DNA of 20,725 nucleotides from an uncultured Sutterella sp. (GCA_905202595.1 CAJKSP010000043.1:1-20725), one strand, 5' to 3'; shown: positions 5,309 through 13,993, numbered from the stretch's first letter. Numbers and translations: made by a program. Notes: generated by a model not told the origin, from the sequence alone.

Positions 5309-7804
5309 ATGAAGCCTGCCGTTCGTTCATATTCCATCCTTCTTCTGATTCTGGCGCCGCTCTGGCTCTTCTGCTGGCTCGCCGTCAATCCGCCGCATGC
5401 GCTCGACATGGCGCTCGCGCAGCCCTTCTTTGACGGCGCCGCCTGGCCGCTTCACAGCCAGGCCTGGATTGAATGGCTGCTCCACAAGCTGCCGAAGTTC
5501 CTGACGGCGTCGGCTGCCGTCTATGCCGCAGCCATCGCGTTCTTCGCCTGGGCCGAACGCCGCGACGCCAAGATCTGTCCGCACCGCCGCTTCAATCCGG
5601 AATCCAACGCACTTCGGCTCTCGCGTTCGCTCTACATGCTCGGCGCCATGCTCCTCTGCGTTCTGGCCGTCTGGTTTCTCAAGCGCACGACGGGCGTTGC
5701 CTGCCCGTGGTCGCTCGAGGCTTTCGGCGGCTCGGCCGAGATGACGGAACCCATCTTCGGCCTTGCCTTCCGCAGCGGCTCGTGCTGGCCGAGCGGCGCG
5801 GCCGGATCCGGCTTCGCGCTCTTTGCCGCCTACTTTGCGCTCAGAGACGCCCGCCCCCGCTTAGCCAAAGCGGCGCTCGCCGCAGCGCTCCTGCTCGGCT
5901 GGAGCGCCGGGCTTGGCCGCATGGCCGTCGGCGCCCATTTTCTGAGCCACAACATCAGCTCCATGGCGCTCGACTGGCTCCTCTGCTCGGCGACCTACCT
6001 TCTAGCATTCGACCGGCGCGGCGCCATTGAGCGCCTAAAGGCCATGCTGCCCCGCATCCGTCTCCGCCTCCCGCGGCTAGGCCGCAAGGATGCTGAGGCC
6101 GCTCCTGCCTCTGCCTCACCGCTTTCCTTCGCCGGGTACGTCGTCTTCACTGCGCTCTGGTGGACGATCATCTGCGATGCGCCGCTCATGCTGAAGCTTG
6201 CCGGGATCGGCGCTGAAGCGGCGAACGCCTCGGCTCTTTCGCCGGCCTTAGCCGCAGCTTGCGCCGCCGCCTTTGCGCTCGTTGCCGCGGCGCTCGTCTC
6301 TGCGCTTTCGCTCTTCCCCGCCCCGCTCTGGCGGCTGCTGATGCTGGCGCTCCATACCGGCGGCGCCGTTTCGCTGACAGCTTCCGTTCTCTACGGCATC
6401 GTCATGACGCCCGACATGATGAGGAACTTCTTGGCCACAGACGTTCACGAGGCGGCCGGCTACCTGTCAGCCCGCACAGCGGCAACATTCCTCCTCGTCT
6501 GGATCCCCGGCATCTGGGCGACGCTTGCCGCCTCTCCCGCTGCGCCGAAGCGCCGCGCAGCCGGGACGCGCCGCGAAAAAATCCGCGCCGCTGCCTTCAC
6601 CGCGCTTCGCCGGACCGGCGTCTCCGCTGCCTGCCTCGCAGCAGGCATAGCCTGCATCGGGCTCAACTTCCAGGCCTTTGCCGGCGCCATGCGAAGCGAC
6701 AAGAGCCTTCGCTATCAAATCGCGCCCGTCAACGTCTTCTATGCCGGCATCTGGACGGTCGCCCGCGATGAAAGCCCGGACGGCCCCCGCATCCGCCTGG
6801 TGACGGATCCTGCTCCCCGCATGGCGGTCAAGCCCGAACGGCCTGCGCTCTTCGTGGTCTTCGTAGGCGAAACGACGAGAAGCGCCAATTGGCAGCTTTC
6901 CGGCTACGCTCGGCAGACGACGCCGCGCCTTGCGGCTGAGCCTTCGCTCATCAGCTTCCCGAAGGTCTCGACGTGCGGCACGTCGACTGATGTGTCGCTG
7001 CCGTGCTTCATGAGCCGCATCGGCCGGCGCGACTACAACCGCGGCCGCATCCTTTCAGAAGAAGCGCTTCCCGACGTTCTGCAGCGCGCTGGATGGAGCG
7101 TCGAGTGGATCGACAATCAATCGGGCTGCAAGGGCGTCTGCGCCGGCGTGCCGTCGCGCTCTGCAAGCGCTGCGCTCGGCGGCAAGGACTTATGCCCGAA
7201 TGGCCGCTGCTACGACGGCATCTTCGTGAAGGAGATCGAAAAGGCGCTCGCTGAAGCAGAACCCGGCAAGCCCAGAATCCTCTTCCTTCACATGATGGGC
7301 TCGCATGGTCCCGCCTATTCGGAGCGCAGCCCTGCTGCCGACAAGGCCTTCGGTCCGGAGTGCACGGCGAGCGATCTTGGCAGCTGCTCGCGCGCCGAAG
7401 TGGTGAATGCGTACGACAACAGCGTGCGCTACACGGACAAAGTTCTCGCCGCATCCATTGATGCGCTTCGCCGAGCGGAAAACGTCGACACGGGCCTTCT
7501 CTTCCTCTCGGACCACGGCGAAAGCTTGGGCGAAAAAGGTCTCTACCTCCATGGCGCGCCCTACTGGATGGCGCCCGAGGAGCAGGTGCAGGTGCCGATG
7601 ACGCTTTGGCTTTCGACCGGCTTCAAGAAGGACTTTCGGGTCGATGCTTCCATTCTGCAGCGCGCCTCCTCAGGCCCTGCCACGCAGGACCACTTCTACC
7701 ATACGGTGCTGGGTCTTCTGAAAGTGAAGAGCTCGACCTACGACGCGCTGTACGACCTCTCGAAAGCGGACTTCGAAGGCGCTTCAGTCCCCTCAGCGCA
7801 GTGA
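5309..7804 (+). CDS. Fusion of PAP2-family phosphatase-like domain and EptA-type lipid A phosphoethanolamine transferase
   Basis: An 831-residue inner-membrane protein with two modules. Residues about 1-235 are a PAP2 (LpxE-like) domain: motif 1 K125-RTTGVACPW, motif 2 region PSGA (161-164), motif 3 GRMAVGAHFLSH (R204, H210). Residues about 270-831 are a complete EptA/MCR-type enzyme that moves phosphoethanolamine onto lipid A. It has about five helices including the LYGIVMTPDMMRN hallmark, then a periplasmic domain. That domain carries metal ligand E521 (GETTR), nucleophile T558 in CGTST, H666 (SHGP), D735-H736 (DHGES), H748 (LHG) and eight cysteines suited to disulfides. The EptA part looks fully active. 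In the PAP2 part the usual motif-2 histidine (PSGH) is alanine (A164). Starts GTG 5234, ATG 5279 and ATG 5309 are possible. I prefer 5309, which directly precedes the first helix and lies behind the predicted promoter. It is divergent from its probable regulator. In Helicobacter, LpxE and EptA act in sequence as separate proteins. Confidence 0.9.
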   Translation: MKPAVRSYSILLLILAPLWLFCWLAVNPPHALDMALAQPFFDGAAWPLHSQAWIEWLLHKLPKFLTASAAVYAAAIAFFAWAERRDAKICPHRRFNPESNALRLSRSLYMLGAMLLCVLAVWFLKRTTGVACPWSLEAFGGSAEMTEPIFGLAFRSGSCWPSGAAGSGFALFAAYFALRDARPRLAKAALAAALLLGWSAGLGRMAVGAHFLSHNISSMALDWLLCSATYLLAFDRRGAIERLKAMLPRIRLRLPRLGRKDAEAAPASASPLSFAGYVVFTALWWTIICDAPLMLKLAGIGAEAANASALSPALAAACAAAFALVAAALVSALSLFPAPLWRLLMLALHTGGAVSLTASVLYGIVMTPDMMRNFLATDVHEAAGYLSARTAATFLLVWIPGIWATLAASPAAPKRRAAGTRREKIRAAAFTALRRTGVSAACLAAGIACIGLNFQAFAGAMRSDKSLRYQIAPVNVFYAGIWTVARDESPDGPRIRLVTDPAPRMAVKPERPALFVVFVGETTRSANWQLSGYARQTTPRLAAEPSLISFPKVSTCGTSTDVSLPCFMSRIGRRDYNRGRILSEEALPDVLQRAGWSVEWIDNQSGCKGVCAGVPSRSASAALGGKDLCPNGRCYDGIFVKEIEKALAEAEPGKPRILFLHMMGSHGPAYSERSPAADKAFGPECTASDLGSCSRAEVVNAYDNSVRYTDKVLAASIDALRRAENVDTGLLFLSDHGESLGEKGLYLHGAPYWMAPEEQVQVPMTLWLSTGFKKDFRVDASILQRASSGPATQDHFYHTVLGLLKVKSSTYDALYDLSKADFEGASVPSAQ

Positions 7805-7877
7805 CAAAGCCTGGAGGCGCTTGCAGGCCTCAGCGACGAACAGCGCTCTGCGCATGCCTCGGGCCATAATGCTTGGC

Positions 7878-9506
7878 ATGCCGAAAAAAGATTGTTCGCC
7901 GCTGGAGCCGGCAAGGCCGGCCGAAGCGAGCAAGCCAAGTGAATCGAATGCGCCTGGGCCTGAGCTGCCGCCTCAAGCTCCCGTCTGCAGGCTGACGCTC
8001 TCCGCGTCCGTTCTGCAGCGGATCAGACGCGCAGCTCGGCTTGCCGCCGTCCGATTCAAGCGCCGCATCAAGCGCTCCGCTTCTTGGGGGCAGAAGCTCC
8101 GCCTTTCATCGCTGAAGGGCGCGCTTTCGCTTCATGACGGCGCCCTTTTTGCGGCAGGCCTCTTTTCATCAGGCCTGATCTTCTTCTTCGGCCTGTTCGG
8201 GCGGCCCGCCGCTGCCTTGGCGTTCACAGCCGTTCCTGCCGCTGCTGCCTGGGGCCTCAACCGCTTCAAGCGCAGCAGAACCGGCGAGCCGCTTGTCTTT
8301 TCAGACGCGCTGCTCACGATCGGCGCGCTGCGTAGCGGCGCCGCAGGCGCCAAAGCCTGCCGCCGCGCTGCCGAAGTGCTTCTCCTCGCCGCGCTCATCC
8401 CGCTGTTTCTTGCTGCGCTCTTCCTCCGCATCGAGCCAGCCGCAGCATCCGCCTGGCCCTGGCGTCTTCTTCTGACGCTTCTGCCTCTTGTGCTTTGGAG
8501 CGCAGGGCTCGCGCTTCTTCTGGGCTCAGCCGCCTTTCGGCAGACGCTCCTGGCCCGACTGCCCCTGACCTTCGACGCCCGGGCAGATGCCGCCCGCTGG
8601 GGCGCCGCCGGCGCCATGCCGCTTCATCTCGCGAGCCTGATCGAACGCGGTCAGGCCGTTCTGGATGCCGTGAAAAAGCCACAAGCCGAACCGCCCGTCG
8701 TGATCGATCCCAAGCGGCTGCGCCTTCACGGCGAGCCTCGCCACCTTCTCCTCATCTGTGCAGAGGGACTTGACCTCAGCGCCGCCTTGGACGGAGCGGC
8801 CCCCCTTGCGCCCACGCTTGCTGCTCTCGCACGCCGGTCTCCTTCAGGACGACTGGCCGGAGAGCGGCCGCCGGCCGCCGGCGGATTCGAATTTGAAGTG
8901 CTGACGGGACTTTCTGCCGAAACGCTTGAAGCCTGGTCCTTTGCCCCGCTGCGGCTCGCGCATGCTGAAAAAGTCCAGAGCCCTGTATGGACCGAACGGC
9001 GCATGGGACGTCGGACGGCCGCCTGGCTGCCGCTTGAGGCCGATTGGCTCAGACTCGAAGCGGCTCTGCCCCATCTCGGCTTTGAAGCCGTCTGGGGGCT
9101 TGAGCGCATCAACCGCTGGCACAGCGCCGCCTACGGCGGCCAGTTCCCGCGCCTTCCCTGCGGACTGCCGGACGCTGAAGCGCTCCTCATGAGCGCGGCC
9201 GACTTCCTTGAATCCGCCAAAGATCCGCATTTTCTCGATATCGAGCTGCCTCGGCCAGCCTCGCACGAAGCGGCTCGCGAGCTGCTTGCGAGCCTGGATG
9301 CCGGCACGCGGCGCTTTGTCGAACGCATCAGCGGCCGAGAGCTGCTGGTGAGAGGAATGCTCTGCGGCGGCGGCCGCTGGCTCTTCTTGAGGGGCGGCGC
9401 TCAGCATGAAGATCGGATTCTGCCGCGCGAAGCGCTTCTCGCCGAACTTTTCGGCAGCGCTCGCCGGCCGGCTGCGGCGCATTCCGAAGTGTTGTCTGAG
9501 GAATGA
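7878..9506 (+). CDS. LtaS-like membrane protein, probable pseudoenzyme (alkaline-phosphatase superfamily)
   Basis: About 542 residues. A basic, proline-rich N-terminus (1-80) is followed by four membrane helices (about 88-107, 110-127, 165-184, 195-218) and a long soluble domain. The helical part contains LNRFKRSRTGEPLVFSDALL (127-146), a hallmark of lipoteichoic-acid-synthase-like phosphoglycerol transferases. The soluble part keeps FEFEVLTGLS (337-346) of the same family and the Glu in CAEGL (E296). The catalytic Thr that should precede FEFEVLTG is missing (PAAGG instead). The metal-binding GDH(G) near the C-terminus is replaced by GGAQH (506-510). I infer a catalytically dead relative that may act as a partner or scaffold for the EptA fusion encoded 73 nt upstream. 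Possible starts are TTG 7821 and ATG 7854, 7869 or 7878, none with a Shine-Dalgarno sequence. CATAAT at 7865-7870 would favour 7878. Confidence 0.75.
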   Translation: MPKKDCSPLEPARPAEASKPSESNAPGPELPPQAPVCRLTLSASVLQRIRRAARLAAVRFKRRIKRSASWGQKLRLSSLKGALSLHDGALFAAGLFSSGLIFFFGLFGRPAAALAFTAVPAAAAWGLNRFKRSRTGEPLVFSDALLTIGALRSGAAGAKACRRAAEVLLLAALIPLFLAALFLRIEPAAASAWPWRLLLTLLPLVLWSAGLALLLGSAAFRQTLLARLPLTFDARADAARWGAAGAMPLHLASLIERGQAVLDAVKKPQAEPPVVIDPKRLRLHGEPRHLLLICAEGLDLSAALDGAAPLAPTLAALARRSPSGRLAGERPPAAGGFEFEVLTGLSAETLEAWSFAPLRLAHAEKVQSPVWTERRMGRRTAAWLPLEADWLRLEAALPHLGFEAVWGLERINRWHSAAYGGQFPRLPCGLPDAEALLMSAADFLESAKDPHFLDIELPRPASHEAARELLASLDAGTRRFVERISGRELLVRGMLCGGGRWLFLRGGAQHEDRILPREALLAELFGSARRPAAAHSEVLSEE

Positions 9507-9527
9507 GCCTGAAAGAGCTCGGCTCCG

Positions 9528-9533
9528 TATAAT
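9528..9533 (+). promoter_or_regulatory. Consensus -10 hexamer before the small membrane protein
   Basis: TATAAT, a perfect sigma-70 -10 box, 22 nt after the LtaS-like stop and 35 nt before the GTG start at 9569. The sequence 17 nt upstream (GAGCCT) is a poor -35, so an activator may be needed or the hexamer may be chance. Confidence 0.4.
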
Positions 9534-9568
9534 CAGCACGTCTTCAGCGTCAAGGAAGGCACCAAGCT

Positions 9569-10036
9569 GTGCCGTTCAACACCATGGGCCGCTCGCTCAC
9601 CATTGCGCTCATCATCGCCGCCGTCCTTTTCTGGGCGGCCGGCCTCTGGACCATGTCGCCCTTCCTCTTCGGCAGCCGGCTCGCCGCCGCCTGCATTCCG
9701 GCGCTTCTTGCTCTCGCCATGCTTGGAGCGCTCGCCGCGACACGGCGGATCTTCTCTCAGAACGAAGCCGTGCGCCGGCGCTTTGCCGGCGTCCTCGCTG
9801 CCACCCTTCTCATCGCCGTCGCGACGGTCTACGCCGACGTCTACCTCTTTCACGGAGCCGTGCTCCTGAAGGGCCTTGCGCTGCTGCGCCTCGACATCTT
9901 CGTCGACTACCGCTTTCCTCTGATGGCGGGCTTCGCAGCAGGCTGTCTTCATCCAGCGATTTTTGTGCTCTGCGGCATGGGGCTTCTGCTGCTGCCGCCG
10001 CCCGAGTGCGATTATTCGAAGCAGTTCCGGCGCTAG
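9569..10036 (+). CDS. Small four-helix membrane protein, function unknown
   Basis: 155 residues, strongly hydrophobic, with four membrane helices at about 9-30, 36-57, 73-95 and 117-143. There is a basic loop between helices 2 and 3 (ATRRIFSQNEAVRRRF) and a short polar tail ending CDYSKQFRR. I do not recognise a family. The GTG start at 9569 is supported by GGAAGG at 9554-9559 (9 nt away); ATG 9584 is the alternative. It follows the LtaS-like gene by 62 nt with its own consensus -10 box, so it may be transcribed separately or with the envelope genes upstream. By position it may belong to the lipid A/envelope locus, but nothing in its sequence shows that. Confidence 0.75.
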   Translation: MPFNTMGRSLTIALIIAAVLFWAAGLWTMSPFLFGSRLAAACIPALLALAMLGALAATRRIFSQNEAVRRRFAGVLAATLLIAVATVYADVYLFHGAVLLKGLALLRLDIFVDYRFPLMAGFAAGCLHPAIFVLCGMGLLLLPPPECDYSKQFRR

Positions 10037-10056
10037 CGCCGGGCATGCAGCCCGGC
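10027..10056 (+). terminator. Overlapping GC-rich hairpins at the end of the small membrane protein gene
   Basis: A perfect 16-bp palindrome (10027-10042, CCGGCGCTAGCGCCGG) spans the TAG stop codon. It overlaps a second hairpin (10038-10056: GCCGGGC, ATGCA loop, GCCCGGC). The two share sequence and cannot form together. There is no T tract, so this is at best a Rho-assisted stop or an mRNA 3'-end stabiliser. Confidence 0.4.
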
Positions 10057-10094
10057 ACCGCAGCCCCTTCGACTCTGCCGCGCATCCGTCCCGA

Positions 10095-10100
10095 TAAAAT
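10095..10100 (+). promoter_or_regulatory. Possible -10 hexamer before the SNF2 gene
   Basis: TAAAAT (5 of 6 to consensus) lies 32 nt before the ATG at 10133. No good -35 is seen at 16-18 nt spacing. The following AGGGAG (10121-10126) is a good ribosome binding site with 6-nt spacing and fixes the start codon. Confidence 0.35.
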
Positions 10101-10132
10101 GTCGCCTCTGATTTTTTCTGAGGGAGACAAAG

Positions 10133-13100
10133 ATGGGCATGCGCCGGACGTACGGCAATACCTGGTGGGGCGCGCAGTGGCTTCGCGCGCTGGAGCGCGT
10201 CGATCATGCGAATCGTCTGCCGCGAGGCAAGACCTACTGCACCACCGGCCGCATCGCGCAATGCGAATGGAATCCGACGACGCTTGCCGTTGAAGCGCTG
10301 ATCGACGGATCGGCGTACTTCCCGTATGAAGTCTCGATCGCCATGGAGCGCCTCAACGAGCGCAAAGCCAAGCAGCTCATCGATGCCATCGCCCGCGATC
10401 CTGAACTCGTCGCGCAGCTTCTCGACGATCAGCTGCCCGAAAAAACAGCTGAGCTCTGCGAGTCCCTCGGCATTGAGCTCTTTCCGTCTTCATGGCGGCA
10501 GATGAGGCTCGCCTGCACATGCCCCGACTCCGCTCATGTCTGCAAGCACATCGCAGCGCTCTTCTACAAGCTCGCCGACATGATCGACGCCGATCCGTTC
10601 CTCATCTTCAAGCTGAGAGGCGTCGATCTGAAGGCGGAGCTCAAAGCGCGCGGAATCGACGTCGAGCAAACGGTGACCGCTCGCGCGCCTGAGATCGGCA
10701 TGCTTCTTGACAGCGCCGCCGGCGGCCGTCCCGACAAGCCCATCCTTTCGGAAGAGGCGGCGCTTGAAGCGCTTCGCAGCCTGCCCTACCCGGCGCTGCC
10801 GCGCATGAAGGAAACGCTCAGAAAGCTCCTGCCTGAATCGCTCGATCTCGGCCTTGCGCCCAGAATGCGCGAGGCGCTCCTTGCCGCACTTGAGAGAGCG
10901 GGCCGAGAGGCCAGAAAAGCGCGCGAGCGCGCGGTGATCGACGAATCGCGCCGCGATGTTGAAGGCGAAGAAGCGCTCGACGACCATCCGGGCCGGCAAC
11001 TCGTGACGGCCGCCGCGTGGCGCCTCACCGCCGAAGAAGCAGCACGCAATGCCTTCCACGGCGTAATGCCTGAGAGCTGGCGCTTCACGATTGCCATGGG
11101 CTGGCGCGAATCCGGCGCCCCGGATCTTGCCGCCTGGCGCAAAGTCGTCTCCAAGCAGCAGCGAGAAGCTTCGGAGCGCGTGTCGCTCCTTGAGGAAGAC
11201 AAGGGGAATTTCTTCCGCCGGCTGCTCCTCCTTTCTGCCAAAGACGTCCGCGAGCTCCCGCCGGAAGCGGAATGCTGGCGCGAAATTACGCTGGCCGCCT
11301 CGCAGCTGCTGACGGCGGGCGCGGTGGTTCCAGCACTCGCTGCCAAGCCTGAAGATCCGTCCGGCAAGGCCTCGCTCGCCATGCCGCGCCTTTTCTGGAC
11401 GCCCGCCTTGCGCACAAGCGAAGTGGCTGAGCTCTTCGACGCGCTCTGCGACGGCTGCGGCCCCTGGACGGGGCGCCTTTTCGAAAGCGGCACCGTCAAG
11501 GCTGGTCCGGCATTCGTGCGCGAATCCGTCTATCTGGCGCTCTCCGCTGCGATAAGCGGCCTCGTCTGGGAATTCGCCGGCAGGAGCGCCAAGCAGGACA
11601 ACCTCTTTCTGCTTGACGGGCTCTGCGGCGACGTCTCCTTCGCCGACGGACGCTTCCCAGAAGAGGCGCAGCGCGCGCTCGAGCGCTACTTCCGCGCCTT
11701 CCTCCTTTCGGATCTCTATCCCTGGCGCCCCGTGCTCACCGCCCGCGTCGCGCAGGACGGCGTGAAGCTCAATTTCGGCATTTTGGCCAAGAACGCCGAC
11801 GCTCGCGCGCTCGCCGCCATCGAAGCCGAGGAGACGAGTCCCGAAGGCGATGCCGCGCCTGCCGTCCGCTCCGGCGCGGCGCAGCGCGCAGAAGGCAAGG
11901 CGCCGGCACGCCCGATCATGCTCAAGCGCCTGCTTGAAAATCCCGCCTATACGAATGACCGGTTCGCCGCGCTCTCGATTCTCAAGACGCTCGCCGAAGC
12001 CTATCCCGAACTCGACCGCATCCGCGAAACCGGCGGCAAGCCGGCGACGATCGAAACCGCTCAGATGAAGGACTTCCTCTTCGAGGCGGCACCGGTGCTC
12101 ACGCTTCTCGGCGTCGCCGTCATGCTCCCTGCTTCGCTCAAGCGCCTTTTGAAGCCGCGGCTCATCGCACAGGCGGGCCTCGGCAAGTCGAGCGCCAAGA
12201 GCGTGCTCTCCAAGGACGCGCTCGGCGCCTTCGAATGGAAGGCCGCCCTCGGCAGCCGCGTCTTGACGAGCGAGGAGCTCGCGCAGCTGATGGCGCATTC
12301 CGGAGAGGTCGTGCGGATCGGCGACGACTTCGTCTACGTCGACCCGGACGAGCTTGCGCGCATGGCCAAGCTCATGGATTCGCCGCAGCCCTCCTTCCTC
12401 GAAAAGATGCGCGCCGTGCTCACGGGGGAATATGAGGGCGCCGAAGTTTTGGCTTCGGCCGAACTCAAGGCGCGCCTCTCGGCACTCACCGCCGTCGAGG
12501 ACGTGCCGCCTCCTGCGGGGCTTGCCGCAACGCTTCGCCCCTATCAGCAGCGAGGCTATGCCTGGCTCATGAAGAATCTCCGGCTCGGTCTCGGCGCGCT
12601 CATCGCCGACGACATGGGCCTCGGCAAGACGCTCCAGGTCATTGCCGCCGTCGCAGAGCTCAAGGCCGAAGGCGAGCTCGACAATCCCAAGAAGGGCAAG
12701 GCGCTCGCGGTGGTTCCGGCAACGCTCCTCACGAACTGGGTGCGAGAAATCGGCAAGTTTGCGCCGCATCTGACAGCGGGCGTCTATCACGGCGCGAGCC
12801 GTACGCTGCCGCCCGCTGATGCGCTTCCCGACGTGACGATCACGAGCTACGGCACGCTTCGGCGCGACGCCGAGCTCCTTGCCGCACGCCGCTGGCGCCT
12901 GCGCATCCTCGACGAGGCGCAGGCCGTGAAGAACGCCTCGTCGGCGCAGAGCACCGCCGTGCGCGCCGTGAAGGCCGCCTCCGTCATCGCCATGACGGGC
13001 ACGCCCGTGGAAAACCGGCTGATGGAATACTGGGCGATCTTCGCCGCCGTGCAGCCCCGCCTTCTCGGCTCCGCATCGGACTTTCAGAAAACCTTTGCCG

Positions 13101-13993
13101 TGCCGATCGAGTCTGAACACGACTCGAAGGCCGTCGACGCCTTCCGACGGCTCACTGCGCCCTTCATGCTGCGCCGACTCAAGTCCGACAAGTCGATCAT
13201 TGCGGATCTGCCCGAGCGCACGACGCAGGACCGCTTCACGACGCTCACGCCCGAGCAGACGGCGCTCTACGCGAAGGTGCTGGGCGAACTCATGCAGAGA
13301 ATCGAAAAGGCCGAAGAAGCGGAAAAGAGCTCGGCCAATCCGGCCGAAGCCAAGACTGCGCGCCGGGGCCTCGTGCTGAAGCTCATCATGAGCCTGAAGC
13401 AGATCTGCAATTCGCCCTCGCAGTTTCTCAAAAAGCCTGCCGCACGCCCCGACTCAGGAAAGGCGGCCGCGCTCCTGGAGATTCTCGACGCCTGCCGCGA
13501 AGCCGAACGCAAGGTGCTCATCTTCACGCAGTTCCGCGAAATGGGCGAGCTTCTGCAGAACTGGATTGAAGCCGCCACCGGCGAGCGGCCCGACTTTCTG
13601 CACGGCGGCGCGACGCTCGAAGCGCGCGCAAAGATGGTCGACCGCTTCCAGACCGACCGCAGCGTGCACGCGATGATCGTGTCGCTTCGCGCCGGCGGCA
13701 CGGGGCTCAACCTGACCGCCGCTTCGGCCGTGGTGCACTATGACCTCTGGTGGAATCCGGCCGTCGAGCAGCAGGCGACCGACCGCGCCTACCGCATCGG
13801 CCAGCGCCGCGACGTCCTCGTCTGGCGCTTCGTCACGCAGGGCACTTTCGAAGAGCGCATCAACGAAATGCTGGCGCAGAAGCGCGAGCTCGCAGACCTC
13901 ACGGTGGCGACGGGCGAAACCTGGATAGGCGATCTCTCTGCTTCGCAGATTGAAAAGCTCTTCGCTCTCGACCGCGCCGCTGCTCAAGGATGA
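10133..13993 (+). CDS. SWIM zinc-finger and SNF2-family helicase fusion
   Basis: A 1286-residue cytoplasmic DNA-dependent ATPase of the bacterial Swi2/Snf2 group (HepA/RapA relatives). The first ~190 residues form a SWIM module with the zinc motif CxCx6CxH (C128, C130, C137, H139), preceded by the typical YGNTWWGAQW start. The middle part (about 200-800) is the poorly conserved accessory region. The motor is C-terminal: Walker A DDMGLGKT (826-833), Walker B DEAQ (927-930), motif III MTGTPVENR, motif IV VLIFTQF, motif V RAGGTGLNL and motif VI QATDRAYRIGQ (from Q1214). All are intact, so the motor is probably active. In Bacillus the SWIM protein (YwqB) and the SNF2 protein (YwqA) are separate neighbouring genes; here they are one. 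The likely role is in DNA repair, recombination or removal of proteins from DNA. It stands alone on the plus strand with AGGGAG 6 nt before the ATG. Confidence 0.93.
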   Translation: MGMRRTYGNTWWGAQWLRALERVDHANRLPRGKTYCTTGRIAQCEWNPTTLAVEALIDGSAYFPYEVSIAMERLNERKAKQLIDAIARDPELVAQLLDDQLPEKTAELCESLGIELFPSSWRQMRLACTCPDSAHVCKHIAALFYKLADMIDADPFLIFKLRGVDLKAELKARGIDVEQTVTARAPEIGMLLDSAAGGRPDKPILSEEAALEALRSLPYPALPRMKETLRKLLPESLDLGLAPRMREALLAALERAGREARKARERAVIDESRRDVEGEEALDDHPGRQLVTAAAWRLTAEEAARNAFHGVMPESWRFTIAMGWRESGAPDLAAWRKVVSKQQREASERVSLLEEDKGNFFRRLLLLSAKDVRELPPEAECWREITLAASQLLTAGAVVPALAAKPEDPSGKASLAMPRLFWTPALRTSEVAELFDALCDGCGPWTGRLFESGTVKAGPAFVRESVYLALSAAISGLVWEFAGRSAKQDNLFLLDGLCGDVSFADGRFPEEAQRALERYFRAFLLSDLYPWRPVLTARVAQDGVKLNFGILAKNADARALAAIEAEETSPEGDAAPAVRSGAAQRAEGKAPARPIMLKRLLENPAYTNDRFAALSILKTLAEAYPELDRIRETGGKPATIETAQMKDFLFEAAPVLTLLGVAVMLPASLKRLLKPRLIAQAGLGKSSAKSVLSKDALGAFEWKAALGSRVLTSEELAQLMAHSGEVVRIGDDFVYVDPDELARMAKLMDSPQPSFLEKMRAVLTGEYEGAEVLASAELKARLSALTAVEDVPPPAGLAATLRPYQQRGYAWLMKNLRLGLGALIADDMGLGKTLQVIAAVAELKAEGELDNPKKGKALAVVPATLLTNWVREIGKFAPHLTAGVYHGASRTLPPADALPDVTITSYGTLRRDAELLAARRWRLRILDEAQAVKNASSAQSTAVRAVKAASVIAMTGTPVENRLMEYWAIFAAVQPRLLGSASDFQKTFAVPIESEHDSKAVDAFRRLTAPFMLRRLKSDKSIIADLPERTTQDRFTTLTPEQTALYAKVLGELMQRIEKAEEAEKSSANPAEAKTARRGLVLKLIMSLKQICNSPSQFLKKPAARPDSGKAAALLEILDACREAERKVLIFTQFREMGELLQNWIEAATGERPDFLHGGATLEARAKMVDRFQTDRSVHAMIVSLRAGGTGLNLTAASAVVHYDLWWNPAVEQQATDRAYRIGQRRDVLVWRFVTQGTFEERINEMLAQKRELADLTVATGETWIGDLSASQIEKLFALDRAAAQG

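Noticed and set aside
10490..13120. Minus-strand open frame of 876 codons opposite the SNF2 gene
   Set aside because: The plus strand encodes a complete SNF2 motor with all motifs. The antisense frame is a by-product of GC-rich codon usage and its translation has no family features.
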